From Pandoraea vervacti (GTDB lineage: Bacteria; Pseudomonadota; Gammaproteobacteria; Burkholderiales; Burkholderiaceae), in the NCBI RefSeq assembly GCF_000934605.2, contig NZ_CP010897.2, positions 2,914,001-2,978,000 of the forward strand: a DNA stretch of 64,000 nt, in the 5' to 3' direction. Numbering within the stretch: position 1 is the first letter of the stretch; the number at the start of each line of letters is the position of its first letter. Positions 1 through 9,350 of the stretch are shown one piece after another. The translations under genes were made by a program, and so were the position numbers. The notes under the pieces were generated by a model. The model did no database searches, was not told the DNA's origin, and saw nothing but the letters and a program-made list of their open reading frames with translations.

Positions 1-2
1 TG

Positions 3-245
3 ATCGCCGATGTCTCACACGTCTACCTGACCATCGATCTGGACGTGCTGCCCGCGCCGGTCATGCCCGGGGTCTCCGCCCCGGCCGCGTATGGCGTGCC
101 CCTGTCGGTTATCGAGGCCATCGTCACGCACGTGCGACGCTCGGGCAAGCTGCGTGTGGCCGATCTGGCCGAGTACAACCCGCGATTCGACGCTCAGGGC
201 GCGGCGGCCCGGGTCGCCGCCCGTCTCGCCTATCGGTTGCTCTGA
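3..245 (+). CDS. Arginase/formimidoglutamase family protein, C-terminal part
   Basis: This is the last 80 residues of a gene that begins before the window. The ureohydrolase metal-site signature is visible as TIDLDVLPAPVMPGVSAP, in which the Asp residues of the first motif bind the Mn2+ pair. The tail DLAEYNPRFDAQGAAARVAA is typical of HutG and agmatinase enzymes, where the Glu contacts substrate. These enzymes hydrolyse guanidino-type substrates, for example N-formimidoglutamate to glutamate plus formamide in histidine degradation. HutG is favoured by the PAPVMPGVSAP wording, but agmatinase cannot be excluded because the N-terminus and the neighbouring hut genes lie outside the window. A hairpin with a T-run follows 21 bases after the stop. 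Confidence 0.85.
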   Translation: MADVSHVYLTIDLDVLPAPVMPGVSAPAAYGVPLSVIEAIVTHVRRSGKLRVADLAEYNPRFDAQGAAARVAARLAYRLL

Positions 246-265
246 ACCTCCCAATTTCCCGCCCC

Positions 266-288
266 CTAATACAAAGTATTAGTTTTTC
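266..288 (+). terminator. Probable rho-independent terminator after the hutG-like gene
   Basis: A perfect inverted repeat CTAATAC-AAA-GTATTAG (266-282) is followed directly by TTTTTC. It sits 21 bases after the stop of the arginase-family gene and ends that transcript plausibly. The stem is AT-rich, so it could instead be an operator for the downstream lysR gene. Confidence 0.5.
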
Positions 289-426
289 TTAACATGGTTT
301 TGTTTTAGGGCCTCGCGACCCTACAATCTCCAGAAATGCTTATACCGATGTGTCGCTGTGTGTCGGCAAGGACCGCATCATGTCCTTGCCCACTGTAGAC
401 GCGACGCACGTTCTGGAGACATGCCG

Positions 427-1389
427 ATGAAGAAACGCGCAGACCTCGACGTCAGATCGTTGCGGATCTTCGAGGCCGTCGCCTCGGCCGGCAGCCTTTC
501 CGGCGCTGCTGAAACGCTTGGCGTCACGCAGTCGGCCATCTCGCAGGCCATCGCGCAAATCGAACAGACGGTCGGCACCCGGGTCCTCGACCGCTCGCGC
601 CGTCCGCTCAAACTCACGCCTGCCGGTCTCGCCCTTTCGCGCCATGCGCGCCAGATCGTGGACGACATGGATCGCCTCATCGCGCAGGTGCAGGACGCCG
701 ACGTTGCCAGCCGCGCCGCCGTTCGTGTCGGCATGATCGACTCGTTTGCCGCCACGGTCGGGCCCTCGATCGTTCGCCAGATGTCGGGCAGCACCAGCGA
801 ACTGCTGCTCTGGTCCGGCCTGGCCAACGGCCACGCGCAGGCGCTGCTTGCCCGCCAGCTCGATCTCATTGTCACCAGTGATCCGATGCACGACATGGAG
901 CGCCTGGTGCGTCGTCCGATTTTCACCGAGCCGTTCATCGTCGTCGTTCCGAAGTCCCGAGAAGCCGACCTCGCGAACGCCGATCTGAGCGAACTGATTC
1001 GCGCATTGCCCCTGATCCGCTTTTCCGGCCGCTCGCATTTCGGCGCCGTCATCGAACGCCACCTGCGTCGTACTGGGCACTCGCCGCGCATGCACCTCGA
1101 AATCGATACGTCTGACGTGGTGATGTCGATGGTTGCCGCCGACCTGGGGTTCACCATCGCCACGCCGCTTTGTCTGTTGCAGGGACGCGCGTCGCTGCCA
1201 CAGGTTGCCGCGCTCCCGCTGCCCGGCCCCGCCCTCTCACGCACGATTTATCAGGTATCGCGCGAGGGCGAGGTCTCGGAGATGGCGTCGCAGTGTTTCC
1301 TGGCCGGTCGACTCGCGCTCGCGCAAGAAGCCTTCCCGGAGCTGCGTCGCCTCATGCCCTGGGTGGGCGAGCGTCTGGCGCTTTGCTGA
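427..1389 (+). CDS. LysR-family transcriptional regulator
   Basis: The 320-residue protein has the usual LysR layout. An N-terminal winged HTH (about residues 5-65, LRIFEAVASAGSLSGAAETL then VTQSAISQAI) is followed by a periplasmic-binding-protein-like effector domain. Two ATGs are possible, at 421 and 427. The GGAGA at 415-419 is too close to the first and about seven bases from the second, so 427 is chosen. The gene is co-directional with the ABC importer genes that start 92 bases downstream, so it probably controls that importer. LysR proteins normally respond to a small ligand related to the pathway they control; the ligand cannot be read from the sequence. Confidence 0.9.
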   Translation: MKKRADLDVRSLRIFEAVASAGSLSGAAETLGVTQSAISQAIAQIEQTVGTRVLDRSRRPLKLTPAGLALSRHARQIVDDMDRLIAQVQDADVASRAAVRVGMIDSFAATVGPSIVRQMSGSTSELLLWSGLANGHAQALLARQLDLIVTSDPMHDMERLVRRPIFTEPFIVVVPKSREADLANADLSELIRALPLIRFSGRSHFGAVIERHLRRTGHSPRMHLEIDTSDVVMSMVAADLGFTIATPLCLLQGRASLPQVAALPLPGPALSRTIYQVSREGEVSEMASQCFLAGRLALAQEAFPELRRLMPWVGERLALC

Positions 1390-1481
1390 TCCACCGCCCG
1401 GGGCGCCGGGCCAGATGACTCTCACCTGAAGCGCGCCCACCGTTCAACGCGAACCACACAAAACCTACACAGGAGACACAC

Positions 1482-2486
1482 ATGAACCTCTCACGACGCA
1501 AATTCCTCCATTCCAGCGCCGCCATGTCGGCGCTCGCAGCCGCGGGCGCTTCGTCCTTCGCGGGTATGGCACGCGCCGCAGACGCCACGACGATTCAGTA
1601 CGGCGGCTCGGCCTGGCTTGGCCACTATCCGGCCTATCTCGCCATGAAGTCGGGAGCCCTCGCCGCCGCTGGCATCGACCAGCAGTGGCAATCGTTCGGC
1701 ACGTCGTCGGCGCGCATGAGCGCCGTGCTCTCGGGAGGAATCGACATCGCCTGCACGGGCATCGTGTCGGCGCTCGCCCTCATGGCGCGCGGCTCGAAGC
1801 ACTTCTCGATCGTGGCGGTGCCGGAGAGCTTCGGCAAGGTCGAAGGGCTGTTCGTGCGCGACGGTGTGAACTCCCTGCAAGACCTCAAAGGCAAAAAGCT
1901 GGGCGTGACGTTCGCGTCGAGCGCACATTTGCTCGCGCTGGACCTGCTGGGCAGCGCCGGCCTGTCGAACGACGTCACGGTGCTCAACGTTCCCGCACCC
2001 GAACTCCCGGGGGCCATTCAGTCCGGTCAGATCGACGCCGCTGCGGCGTGGACGCCGCAATTCAACCGCATTCGCGCCATGACGGGGATGAAGCTGCTGG
2101 CAGACGACACCCAGTTCTCGCTCTACAAGAAGTACAACGTGACGCCGGGTCCCGACGTGCTCATCGTGCGCAACGCGTGGGCGGAGAAGAACGGCGATGC
2201 CGTGCGCAAGTACCTGAAGGTTTACTTCGACGCCTGCCAGACGCTGCGCGACAAGCCGGATGAGGCCGCACGCTCGCTGATCGCCCTCACGGGCATGTCC
2301 GCCCTCGACCAGATCGAAACGATCAAGGGCGCCGACTGGTACAGCCTCGCGCAGCAGACACAACTGCTGAAGTCGCCCGGCAGCTACGTCGACGGTCTGC
2401 AACGGCTGGCCGAAATGCTCGTGACCTACAAGCAGATCGACAAGGCGCCGGCCGTGCGCCAGTGGATCAACACGTCGTACCTGTAA
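1482..2486 (+). CDS. ABC transporter substrate-binding protein (NMT1/SsuA type), Tat-exported
   Basis: This is a 334-residue periplasmic binding protein. The N-terminus carries a twin-arginine signal (SRRKFLHSS, then a hydrophobic stretch ending MARAADA). The mature part has the NMT1/SsuA/TauA pattern: GSAWLGHYPAYLAMKSGALA near the start and DLKGKKLGVTFASSAHLLAL in the middle. Such proteins capture sulfonates, nitrate, pyrimidines or small aromatic acids and pass them to an inner-membrane permease. A strong ribosome-binding site (AGGAGA) precedes the ATG. The permease and ATPase follow directly. Substrate is unknown; the FAD oxidase downstream suggests an amine or amino-acid-like compound. 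Confidence 0.88.
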   Translation: MNLSRRKFLHSSAAMSALAAAGASSFAGMARAADATTIQYGGSAWLGHYPAYLAMKSGALAAAGIDQQWQSFGTSSARMSAVLSGGIDIACTGIVSALALMARGSKHFSIVAVPESFGKVEGLFVRDGVNSLQDLKGKKLGVTFASSAHLLALDLLGSAGLSNDVTVLNVPAPELPGAIQSGQIDAAAAWTPQFNRIRAMTGMKLLADDTQFSLYKKYNVTPGPDVLIVRNAWAEKNGDAVRKYLKVYFDACQTLRDKPDEAARSLIALTGMSALDQIETIKGADWYSLAQQTQLLKSPGSYVDGLQRLAEMLVTYKQIDKAPAVRQWINTSYL

Positions 2487-2554
2487 GCCTTCGTGCGCCG
2501 GTACGCCCGCCCAACGTTCGATCCCGTACCGGCATACGCCTGAGGAGTCTGATT

Positions 2555-3322
2555 GTGAATCATCGCCAACCGTCCCGCGCCACCTTGCTGAGCGTGGGAT
2601 TCGCTTCCGTGGTCGTGTTCCTGCTGGCCTGGGAAGGGGCCTGCCGTACCGGCATCATCGATCCCCTGTTTCTGCCGCCGCCATCCGCCGTCGCGGAGAA
2701 AATCGTCGCCATGATGGCCGACGGCACGTTGCTCGCCAACGTCCTCGCGTCCACCCGACGCGTGATGACGGGCTTCATCGCCGCCACGGTCGTGGCCATC
2801 CCGCTGGGGATCATGCTGGGCACGTCGAGCTATGCCCGCGCGGCGTTCGATCCCATTCTGTCGTTCCTGCGCCCGCTGCCGTCGATGAGCTGGATTCCGC
2901 TCTCGCTGCTGTGGTTCGGGATTTCCGAGACACAGAAGTACAGCATCGTATTCATGGGCACGTTCGCCCCGGCCCTCGTCTACGTGATCGAAGCCACGCG
3001 CAACGTCGATCCCCTGCTGATCCGTGCGGCGAAGAATCTCGGGGCAAGCAACTGGCAGGTGATGCGTGAAGTGATCTTGCCCGCCAGCCTGCCGCAGATC
3101 CTGTCCGGCCTGAAGATCATTCTCGGCCTGTCCTGGACGTGCGTGATCTCGGCGGAGCTGGTCGCCGCGCGCGAGGGACTGGGCTTTCTCATCATGAACG
3201 GCAAGGAATTCTTCCAGACGGAAGTCGTCGTGCTCGGCATGGTGATGATCAGCGTCACAGTACTGGTGACGGATATCGTATTTCGCGCCATCGAGCGCAA
3301 AGTATTGAGGTGGCAAGCATGA
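2555..3322 (+). CDS. ABC transporter permease (SsuC/TauC type)
   Basis: This 255-residue inner-membrane permease has about six hydrophobic segments and the BPD permease EAA-type loop (AAKNLGASNWQVMREVILPA), which docks the ATPase. A GTG at 2555 with a GAGGA box eight bases upstream is the best start; reading further upstream would overlap the binding-protein gene for no good reason. The stop overlaps the next gene's start in an ATGA junction at 3319-3322, so the two are translationally coupled. Confidence 0.88.
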   Translation: MNHRQPSRATLLSVGFASVVVFLLAWEGACRTGIIDPLFLPPPSAVAEKIVAMMADGTLLANVLASTRRVMTGFIAATVVAIPLGIMLGTSSYARAAFDPILSFLRPLPSMSWIPLSLLWFGISETQKYSIVFMGTFAPALVYVIEATRNVDPLLIRAAKNLGASNWQVMREVILPASLPQILSGLKIILGLSWTCVISAELVAAREGLGFLIMNGKEFFQTEVVVLGMVMISVTVLVTDIVFRAIERKVLRWQA

Positions 3323-4188
3323 ACGATCGTATCGATTCCCACGCTGACGAGCCGACCGCACGGACCGCGAAGGCCCCGGCAGGCGCCCCAGGAACCGCGC
3401 ATGCCGGTAGCACCGACACGATGATCGCGATCGACGGCGTGTCCAAGCGTTACGGCAACTTCCAGGCACTGGAGCGCGTGGACATGAACATTGCCCGCGG
3501 TGAGTTCGTGGTGTTGTTGGGGGCGTCCGGTTGCGGCAAGTCCACGCTGCTCAATCTGATCACCGGGTTCGACGAACCGACGACCGGCGTGATCCGTGTG
3601 AATGGCCGCGAGGTCCGAGGCATCGACCCGCACTGCGGCATGGTCTTCCAGCAGTACGCGCTCTTTCCCTGGCTGAGCGTGCTCGATAACGTTGCCTTCG
3701 GCCTGAAGATGAAAGGCATCCACAAGACGACCCGCTACGCCACGGCACGGCGCTACATCGAGATGGTCGGCCTCAAGGGCTTCGAGGACCGCTATCCGAA
3801 AGCGCTCTCCGGCGGCATGCGCCAGCGCGTGTCGATTGCGCGGGTGCTGGCCAACGATCCGGATGTCATCCTGCTCGACGAACCGTTTGCCGCACTTGAC
3901 GCGATGACGCGCCAGGTGCTGCAAGAGGAATTGCTTCAGATCTATCAGAAGAGCGGCAAGACCATCGTCTTCATTACGCACTCCATCGACGAGGCGTTGA
4001 TGCTCTCGACCCGCATGGTGATCATGAGCGCTCGCCCGGGCCGGGTGGCGTGCGACCTGCCGAACGATCTGCCGATGCCACGCGATGCGCAAGTCCAGCT
4101 CTCCGCGCGCTACAACGAACTCAAGTCGCAAATCTGGAACACCGTACAGACCGAAGTGATGCGCAGTCTCGAGAGTCAGGCCGCATAA
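3319..4188 (+). CDS. ABC transporter ATP-binding protein (SsuB/TauB type)
   Basis: This 289-residue ATPase is complete. It has Walker A GASGCGKST, Q-loop VFQQYALFPW, signature LSGGMRQRVSIARVL, Walker B VILLDEPF and H-loop ITHSIDEAL. An approximately 35-residue Ala/Pro/Asp-rich leader precedes the fold, which begins at MIAIDGVSKRYG. It powers the upstream permease and binding protein. The downstream oxidoreductase starts 49 bases later and may be in the same transcript. Confidence 0.92.
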   Translation: MNDRIDSHADEPTARTAKAPAGAPGTAHAGSTDTMIAIDGVSKRYGNFQALERVDMNIARGEFVVLLGASGCGKSTLLNLITGFDEPTTGVIRVNGREVRGIDPHCGMVFQQYALFPWLSVLDNVAFGLKMKGIHKTTRYATARRYIEMVGLKGFEDRYPKALSGGMRQRVSIARVLANDPDVILLDEPFAALDAMTRQVLQEELLQIYQKSGKTIVFITHSIDEALMLSTRMVIMSARPGRVACDLPNDLPMPRDAQVQLSARYNELKSQIWNTVQTEVMRSLESQAA

Positions 4189-4237
4189 GGTCGTCTCAGC
4201 GCATCATCCGCCGGTAAGCCCCTGCATTTCTATCGTC

Positions 4238-5566
4238 ATGTCCAATCAAGTCAACACTTCCCGCCCGGTGCGGGACACTTTCCCCGCCTATCAGGCGGGC
4301 GCCGGCTGGAACGCCCTGCTCCCGGCGCGCGCGCCGCACACGCAAGCGCCAACCGAGCGCAGTTTCGACGTCATCGTCATCGGTGCGGGCTTCACCGGGC
4401 TGGCGGCGGCGCGTCGCGTGGCCGAGCTTCGCCCCGAGGCCTCGGTGCTGGTCGTCGACGCCACCACCGTCGGCAACGGCTCGGCGGGACGCAACTCGGG
4501 CTTTCTCATCAACTTGCCGCACAACACGGGCATGGGTGGACACGGCAGCCCGGCAGAAGTCGCCCGCAAGCAGATCCGGCTGTACGACATCGGACTGAAG
4601 TGGCTCCACGATCTGGTCACCGCAAACGACATCGATTGCGGATGGCATCCGGTCGGCAAGTACCACGCCGCGGCCACGGCCGACGGTGAGCGACGCTTGC
4701 GCGACACGCTGGCGCAATACCGCGACTGGGGCGTGACTTACCGGGAGCTCTCTCGCGACGCGCTGCGCCACGAAATCGGCACCGACTACTACGGCTACGG
4801 TTATCACTCGGACAACAATGTCTTCGTGCAACCCGCCGCCCTCGTTCGTGGTCTCGCAGACAGTCTGCCCGCCAATGTCCGGTTGTGGGAGAACGAACCG
4901 GTCGTGGGGCTTGAGGGCGCCGGTCCGTTCACGGTGAGCACGGCGTCGTCGCAGTTGCGCGCGGCCCAGGTCGTCGTCGCGAACAATGGCTTCGCCCGTC
5001 AGTTGGGCCTGGCTCGGGATCGCGTCTTCACGATCTACACCTATGCGGCCATGACGCCCGCACTGGCCGCCGACGAACTGGCCAAACTGGGCCCGGCGCG
5101 CGAATGGGGCGTGATTCCGGCGAACCGTCTGGGCACGACCCTGCGCAAGACGCTCGGCGGCCGCTTCGTGGTGCGCAGCGCCTACTCGTACGAAAAGGAG
5201 CGCCCCATGGCGGACATCAACGCCATGCTGAGCGACGCCTATCGTCGCCGCTATCCGGCCATGGCCTCGCATCGGTTCGAACACGTCTGGGGCGGAGTGA
5301 CGGCGCTCACACGCAACGGCGCCCTGTACTTCGGCGAGATCCGCAAGGGGTTGTTCGCCTCGCTCGGATGCAACGGCGCCGGCGTGCTCAAAGGCAGCAT
5401 GTTCGGCAAGCTGCTCGGCGAGATGGCCTGCGGCGTTGCATCGCCCGAACTGAGCGATGCGCTGGGATTCGAGCGTCCGACATGGCTGCCGCCCGAGCCG
5501 ATCCGGCGTGTTGCCATCGTCTCGGCCATTCAGTATCAGAAGCATCGGGCGGGGCGGGAGCGCTAA
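4238..5566 (+). CDS. FAD-dependent amine/amino-acid oxidoreductase (DAO/PuuB-like)
   Basis: This is a 442-residue DAO-fold flavoprotein. The dinucleotide-binding motif DVIVIGAGFTGLAAARR is at about residues 45-61, and a second FAD-contacting stretch is AGRNSGFLINLP. The C-terminal region has HVWGGVTALTRNGALYFGEI and SLGCNGAGVLKGSMFGKLLGE. This is the pattern of gamma-glutamylputrescine oxidase and related enzymes that oxidise primary or secondary amines to aldehydes plus H2O2. It lies directly after an ABC importer and a LysR gene, so it probably oxidises the imported compound. The exact amine is not inferable. It converges on the histidine kinase gene below. Confidence 0.82.
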   Translation: MSNQVNTSRPVRDTFPAYQAGAGWNALLPARAPHTQAPTERSFDVIVIGAGFTGLAAARRVAELRPEASVLVVDATTVGNGSAGRNSGFLINLPHNTGMGGHGSPAEVARKQIRLYDIGLKWLHDLVTANDIDCGWHPVGKYHAAATADGERRLRDTLAQYRDWGVTYRELSRDALRHEIGTDYYGYGYHSDNNVFVQPAALVRGLADSLPANVRLWENEPVVGLEGAGPFTVSTASSQLRAAQVVVANNGFARQLGLARDRVFTIYTYAAMTPALAADELAKLGPAREWGVIPANRLGTTLRKTLGGRFVVRSAYSYEKERPMADINAMLSDAYRRRYPAMASHRFEHVWGGVTALTRNGALYFGEIRKGLFASLGCNGAGVLKGSMFGKLLGEMACGVASPELSDALGFERPTWLPPEPIRRVAIVSAIQYQKHRAGRER

Positions 5567-5624
5567 GCCAGATGGACGGAGCCGGGTATCGCTGCGAGGC
5601 ATCGCGTCGGCATGGCTGAGGGAT

Positions 5625-6953
5625 CTACGCCCTCACCGAAAGACGCGCTTCAAGTCCACCCTCGGCACGATTGCGCAACGTCAACGTGGCGTCCATCGCC
5701 TGCGCGAGCTGACGCGCGATGGCCAACCCCAAGCCCGTGCCGCCGGTGTGACGGTTGCGCGACGTCTCCAACCGCACGAACGGTGCGAAGACCGCTTCGA
5801 GCATGTCTTCCGGAATGCCCGGCCCCCGGTCGGTCACGATGACGTCGATGCCCGCGTCACGACCCACGACTTCGAGATGCGCTTCATCGCCATACTTGAG
5901 CGCGTTGTCGACGAGGTTCCCCACGATGCGACGTAGTGCCTGCGGTCGGGTCACGATCGGACGACCGACCTGCCCTGCCAGCGTGACCGGCGAGCCAGCG
6001 TCGACATAGTCGTACACGAGGCTGTCGAGCAGCGCGTCGACATCGACCTTGCACGGCGCTTCCGATGCGCCGTGCAGGGTGCGCGCATACGTTACCCCTT
6101 CCCTGACCAGCGACTCCATCTCCTTGAGATCCTGTTGCAGACGCACGGCCACCATCTCGTCGTCCATCGTGTCCACGCGCAGACGCATGCGGGTGATGGG
6201 TGTCTGCAGATCGTGCGAGATGGCAGCCAGAATCTGCATGCGCTCGGTCATGTAGCCGCCGATACGGTCCTGCATCGCATTGAATGCCCGCGCCGCGCGC
6301 GCCACTTCCGAGGGTCCATCTTCGCTCAGACGCTCGGCACGCAAGTCGGGCCCGAGCGTGTCGGCCGCCTCCGCCAGCGCGTCGAGCGGACGCGTCGCCA
6401 TGCGCACCGCGAGCCAGCAACAGGCTGCGATCAGCACCAGTTCAAGCGCCAGCATGGCAGGTAGCCAGCCGGACAGCGGCAGCGTCGGCGTCGGGAAGAC
6501 ATCGATGGTGAGTGGCGAGCCGTCGCTTAGCCGCAGGTGCGCCTGAAGACGGTCGGGATCGCCCGGCACGCTGTTGACCGTTACGGGATACGACACCCCG
6601 ATGGCCTCCTCGATCACGCGCGCCACCTGCGCCGCCGCACCCGCATCGGGCTTTCCGCCACTGGCTCCGGGGCCGAGTTCGAAGCGATAACTACGCCTGG
6701 CCAGACGCGGCAACCACTGGGGCCGCTCGTTCGCGGGCAAATGGTCGAGCAAGGCGACGGAACTGGCGACTTCGCTCTCGATGTAGATGCTCATCATGTT
6801 CGACGTCACGCGGTTGCGCTCGGTCATCGTCAGCCAGAACGAGAGCGTTTGCGTGAGCGCCAGTCCAACGAAGAGGATGAGGGCAAGCCGCGCGAAAAGC
6901 GAGCGCGGCCAGCGCCACGGCTGCCGCGGGGGCGGCGTCGGCGTCGAGGTCAT
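5625..6953 (-). CDS. Sensor histidine kinase (EnvZ-like)
   Basis: This is a 442-residue membrane sensor kinase. TM1 is near residues 17-38 (SLFARLALILFVGLALTQTL), followed by a periplasmic sensor of about 110 residues, TM2 (LPAMLALELVLIAACCWLAV) and a HAMP linker. The kinase core has H-box ISHDLQTPITRMR, N-box VDNALKYG, D-box DRGPGIPED and G2-box GTGLGLAIARQL. The start at 6953 is chosen because it overlaps the response regulator stop in an ATGA junction; the upstream in-frame methionine would lie inside the regulator gene. The signal sensed is unknown. Confidence 0.92.
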   Translation of the reverse strand: MTSTPTPPPRQPWRWPRSLFARLALILFVGLALTQTLSFWLTMTERNRVTSNMMSIYIESEVASSVALLDHLPANERPQWLPRLARRSYRFELGPGASGGKPDAGAAAQVARVIEEAIGVSYPVTVNSVPGDPDRLQAHLRLSDGSPLTIDVFPTPTLPLSGWLPAMLALELVLIAACCWLAVRMATRPLDALAEAADTLGPDLRAERLSEDGPSEVARAARAFNAMQDRIGGYMTERMQILAAISHDLQTPITRMRLRVDTMDDEMVAVRLQQDLKEMESLVREGVTYARTLHGASEAPCKVDVDALLDSLVYDYVDAGSPVTLAGQVGRPIVTRPQALRRIVGNLVDNALKYGDEAHLEVVGRDAGIDVIVTDRGPGIPEDMLEAVFAPFVRLETSRNRHTGGTGLGLAIARQLAQAMDATLTLRNRAEGGLEARLSVRA

Positions 6954-7690
6954 TCGGGGGCGGAAACCACGGTGACGGTCGCGCAAAACACGTAGCCTTC
7001 GTTGCGCAACGTCTTGATGTAGCGAGGCTCACGCGCGCCGTCGCGCAGTCGCTGGCGCAACCGGCTGATGAGCAGATCGATGGACCGGTCGAAGGCGTCG
7101 GCCTGTCTGCCCTGCGTGAGATTGAGCAACTGATCGCGCGTGAGCACCCGTTGCGGATGGTCGAGCAGCACGCGTAGCAGACGATACTCCGCACCACTGA
7201 GCGCGACTTGCGTGCCGTCGGTATCGAGCAAATGGCGCGCGGTGGTATCGAGCCGCCAGTCACCGAAGGCAAGCACTTCGGCTGTCTCGGTGATCTGCAT
7301 GCCCGGGGGCAGCATGCGAGTGCGGCGCAGCACCGATTTGATGCGGGCGAGCAATTCGCGCACGGCGAATGGCTTGGCGAGATAGTCGTCCGCCCCCATC
7401 TCCAGGCCGACGATCCGGTCAGTCTCCTCGCTGCGTGCGGTCAGCATCAGCACGGGTACCGCCCGGAACTTGCCCGCGCGAAGCTCCCGGCACAGCACGA
7501 GACCGTCATCGCCGGGCAGCATCAGGTCGAGCACCACGAGGTCGGGCGCGCCGTCGGCGAGCACCGCGCGCATTTCGCGCCCGTTGGCGGCCGTGCTCAC
7601 GCGCATGCCGTTCTTTTCGAGATAGCCGGCGAGGAGTTCCCGAATGCCACGATCGTCGTCGACGATCAGCACATGATCGATTTTTTCCAT
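6950..7690 (-). CDS. OmpR-family response regulator
   Basis: The 246-residue regulator has a receiver domain (phospho-acceptor Asp in VVLDLMLPGDDG, switch Lys in YLAKPFA) and a C-terminal winged-helix DNA-binding domain (about residues 135-240, RSIDLLISRLRQRLRD and RNEGYVF). It is the first gene of a two-gene operon, coupled by a 4-base overlap to the kinase. The ATG at 7690 begins MEKIDHVLIVDDD, the canonical start. The longer reading upstream is rejected because it has no homologous content. Confidence 0.93.
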   Translation of the reverse strand: MEKIDHVLIVDDDRGIRELLAGYLEKNGMRVSTAANGREMRAVLADGAPDLVVLDLMLPGDDGLVLCRELRAGKFRAVPVLMLTARSEETDRIVGLEMGADDYLAKPFAVRELLARIKSVLRRTRMLPPGMQITETAEVLAFGDWRLDTTARHLLDTDGTQVALSGAEYRLLRVLLDHPQRVLTRDQLLNLTQGRQADAFDRSIDLLISRLRQRLRDGAREPRYIKTLRNEGYVFCATVTVVSAPE

Positions 7691-8009
7691 GCGAACGATT
7701 ATAGCGATGCGCGTTGCGGCGCAAGGTCGCCGCCATCCCCGTCGCGGGACCGAGCCGGATAGGTACGACGCCGCAAGCGCTCCGCTTCGGGCAACACGCG
7801 ACGACTCGCCGGGACCAGATCGCATTGGAGCGGGTGCACGACCTCCGTGCCGAGGCCGCCCCCCGTTTGTATCACTGTGTATCTGGCGCCCGCTGCGATA
7901 CACGACGTTGCCGAAATGCGGCACGACGCACACACAGCAGATACGCGCGGACGGTGAAATACGGCTACCGACTCACCCAACCCGTTGCATGGCTCACAGG
8001 AGATACCCA
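7691..8009. other. Divergent intergenic region
   Basis: These 319 bases separate the response regulator (minus strand) from the TlpA-like lipoprotein (plus strand) and must hold both promoters. A ribosome-binding site CAGGAGA lies at 7997-8003. I saw no strong palindrome or convincing promoter pair beyond an AT-rich patch (GATTATAGCGATG) near 7696-7708, just upstream of the regulator. Confidence 0.4.
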
Positions 8010-8534
8010 ATGCTGCCCTTGCTCAGAAGCGCTTTCGTCGCCCTCGCCCTCACCGGCCTCGCCGCTTGTGCCCCGTCTCAGGCGCGCCCGATTACCGGCG
8101 TTGCCGCCCCGGAATTCACTGGCATCGATCAATGGATCAACAGCCAGCCGCTGACGATGCAACAACTCAAGGGCAAGGTGGTGCTGGTCGATTTCTGGAC
8201 GTACTCCTGCATCAACTGCATCCACACCACGCCTTACGTGAAGCAGTGGTACGACAAATACAAGGATCAGGGACTGGTCGTGGTGGGTGTGCATACGCCC
8301 GAGTACGCGTACGAGCGAGACAACAAGAACGTGCGGGAGGCCGTGCGCCGCGCGGGCATTCAATACCCTGTGGCGCAAGATAACCGTTACGCCACGTGGA
8401 AGGCCTACGACAACCTCTATTGGCCAGCGTTCTATCTCGTCGACAAGTCCGGCAAGATCGTCTACACGCATTTCGGCGAGGGGGACTACGACAAGACCGA
8501 GGCGGCGATCAAGGCGCAGTTGGCAGCGCCTTAA
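8010..8534 (+). CDS. Thioredoxin-fold lipoprotein (TlpA/DipZ-like redoxin)
   Basis: This 174-residue protein has a lipobox-like signal (LALTGLAAC), so it is probably a lipoprotein facing the periplasm. The redoxin fold carries an active-site CXXC (SCINCIHTTPYVKQW) preceded by VVLVDFWTY, and ends with FYLVDKSGKIVYTHFGEGDY. This wording matches the C-terminal domain of DipZ-type thiol-disulfide proteins. The likely role is reduction or isomerisation of periplasmic disulfides. Start 8010 has an AGGAGA box seven bases upstream. Confidence 0.85.
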   Translation: MLPLLRSAFVALALTGLAACAPSQARPITGVAAPEFTGIDQWINSQPLTMQQLKGKVVLVDFWTYSCINCIHTTPYVKQWYDKYKDQGLVVVGVHTPEYAYERDNKNVREAVRRAGIQYPVAQDNRYATWKAYDNLYWPAFYLVDKSGKIVYTHFGEGDYDKTEAAIKAQLAAP

Positions 8535-8653
8535 CCGTAATCGTGTGGACCTGACGGATCTCGCGAAACGCAAGAGCGATTCCTAAAAGCGGCGAACCGG
8601 TGATGGCGAGACATTCCCGTTCGATGGATCGCCACATTTCGTAGGAGACTCTG

Positions 8654-9331
8654 ATGCCAAACGCGCTGTATCCGGCCGGTGCTACGCCCACCGTGACTTG
8701 TCCCATGCACACGAATACCGACATCGGTGTGCTTGGCCAACGCCTGCGCAACGCCGTCGGCGACCGCCCCGCGCCTGACCAGGCGTGGATGCCCGACCAA
8801 ATCGCGTGGGACACGCTCGCCGAAATCGCCAGCGATGCCCGTGGATTGACTGAGGCCGAGGCGAACGTGTACCGAGCCACATTACGGTCCGCGTTGCCTG
8901 CGTTCGACATCGCCGATCCGGATGTCGTCTTGCTCTACGAAGTTGTCGACAACTGCCTCGGCCCCGGCAGGCCCTCGATTACCACCCATCTTGCCGGTGT
9001 GGTCTTCGAATCCCTGCAACTGCCCCATCTGGTCCTGCTCGAATCGGGCGAAGCCGCACCGAGCACACGCACCTTCAACAGTGTGCTCCCGTCGCTCGCG
9101 GCCGCCGCATACGACTGCGGGCCCTTCGGGCGAACCCTTTTCCTCGAAGGCGCCGCAACGATGTTGAAGGGGGTGAACGAGGCGTGCGATGACTCGCGTC
9201 GCGAACGGTTGTGCACGACCCTGTTCGCGCTGCCCAATCCGCCCTGTGGCGGCGACGCCGCGCCGACGAACCTTTTCGAGTTCGATGCCGCGCTCACCCG
9301 ATTGGATGTCTACGAACCCTGGACCGGATGA
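8654..9331 (+). CDS. Hypothetical protein, about 225 residues
   Basis: I do not recognise a family. The protein has no signal peptide or membrane segment. It is Ala/Leu/Asp-rich with eight Cys, including VTCPMHT near the N-terminus, YDCGPFG and NPPCGGD. The start is well supported by a GGAGA box (8643-8647). Coding character (third-position GC, no internal stops over 678 bases) supports it as real. It stands alone between a redoxin gene and the end of an rrf2-type gene on the other strand. Confidence 0.6.
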   Translation: MPNALYPAGATPTVTCPMHTNTDIGVLGQRLRNAVGDRPAPDQAWMPDQIAWDTLAEIASDARGLTEAEANVYRATLRSALPAFDIADPDVVLLYEVVDNCLGPGRPSITTHLAGVVFESLQLPHLVLLESGEAAPSTRTFNSVLPSLAAAAYDCGPFGRTLFLEGAATMLKGVNEACDDSRRERLCTTLFALPNPPCGGDAAPTNLFEFDAALTRLDVYEPWTG

Positions 9332-9350
9332 CCGAACGTCACAAAGGGTG

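Noticed and set aside
4196..5602. Long minus-strand frame opposite the FAD oxidase
   Set aside because: The plus-strand gene has an FAD motif; the reverse frame has no domain.
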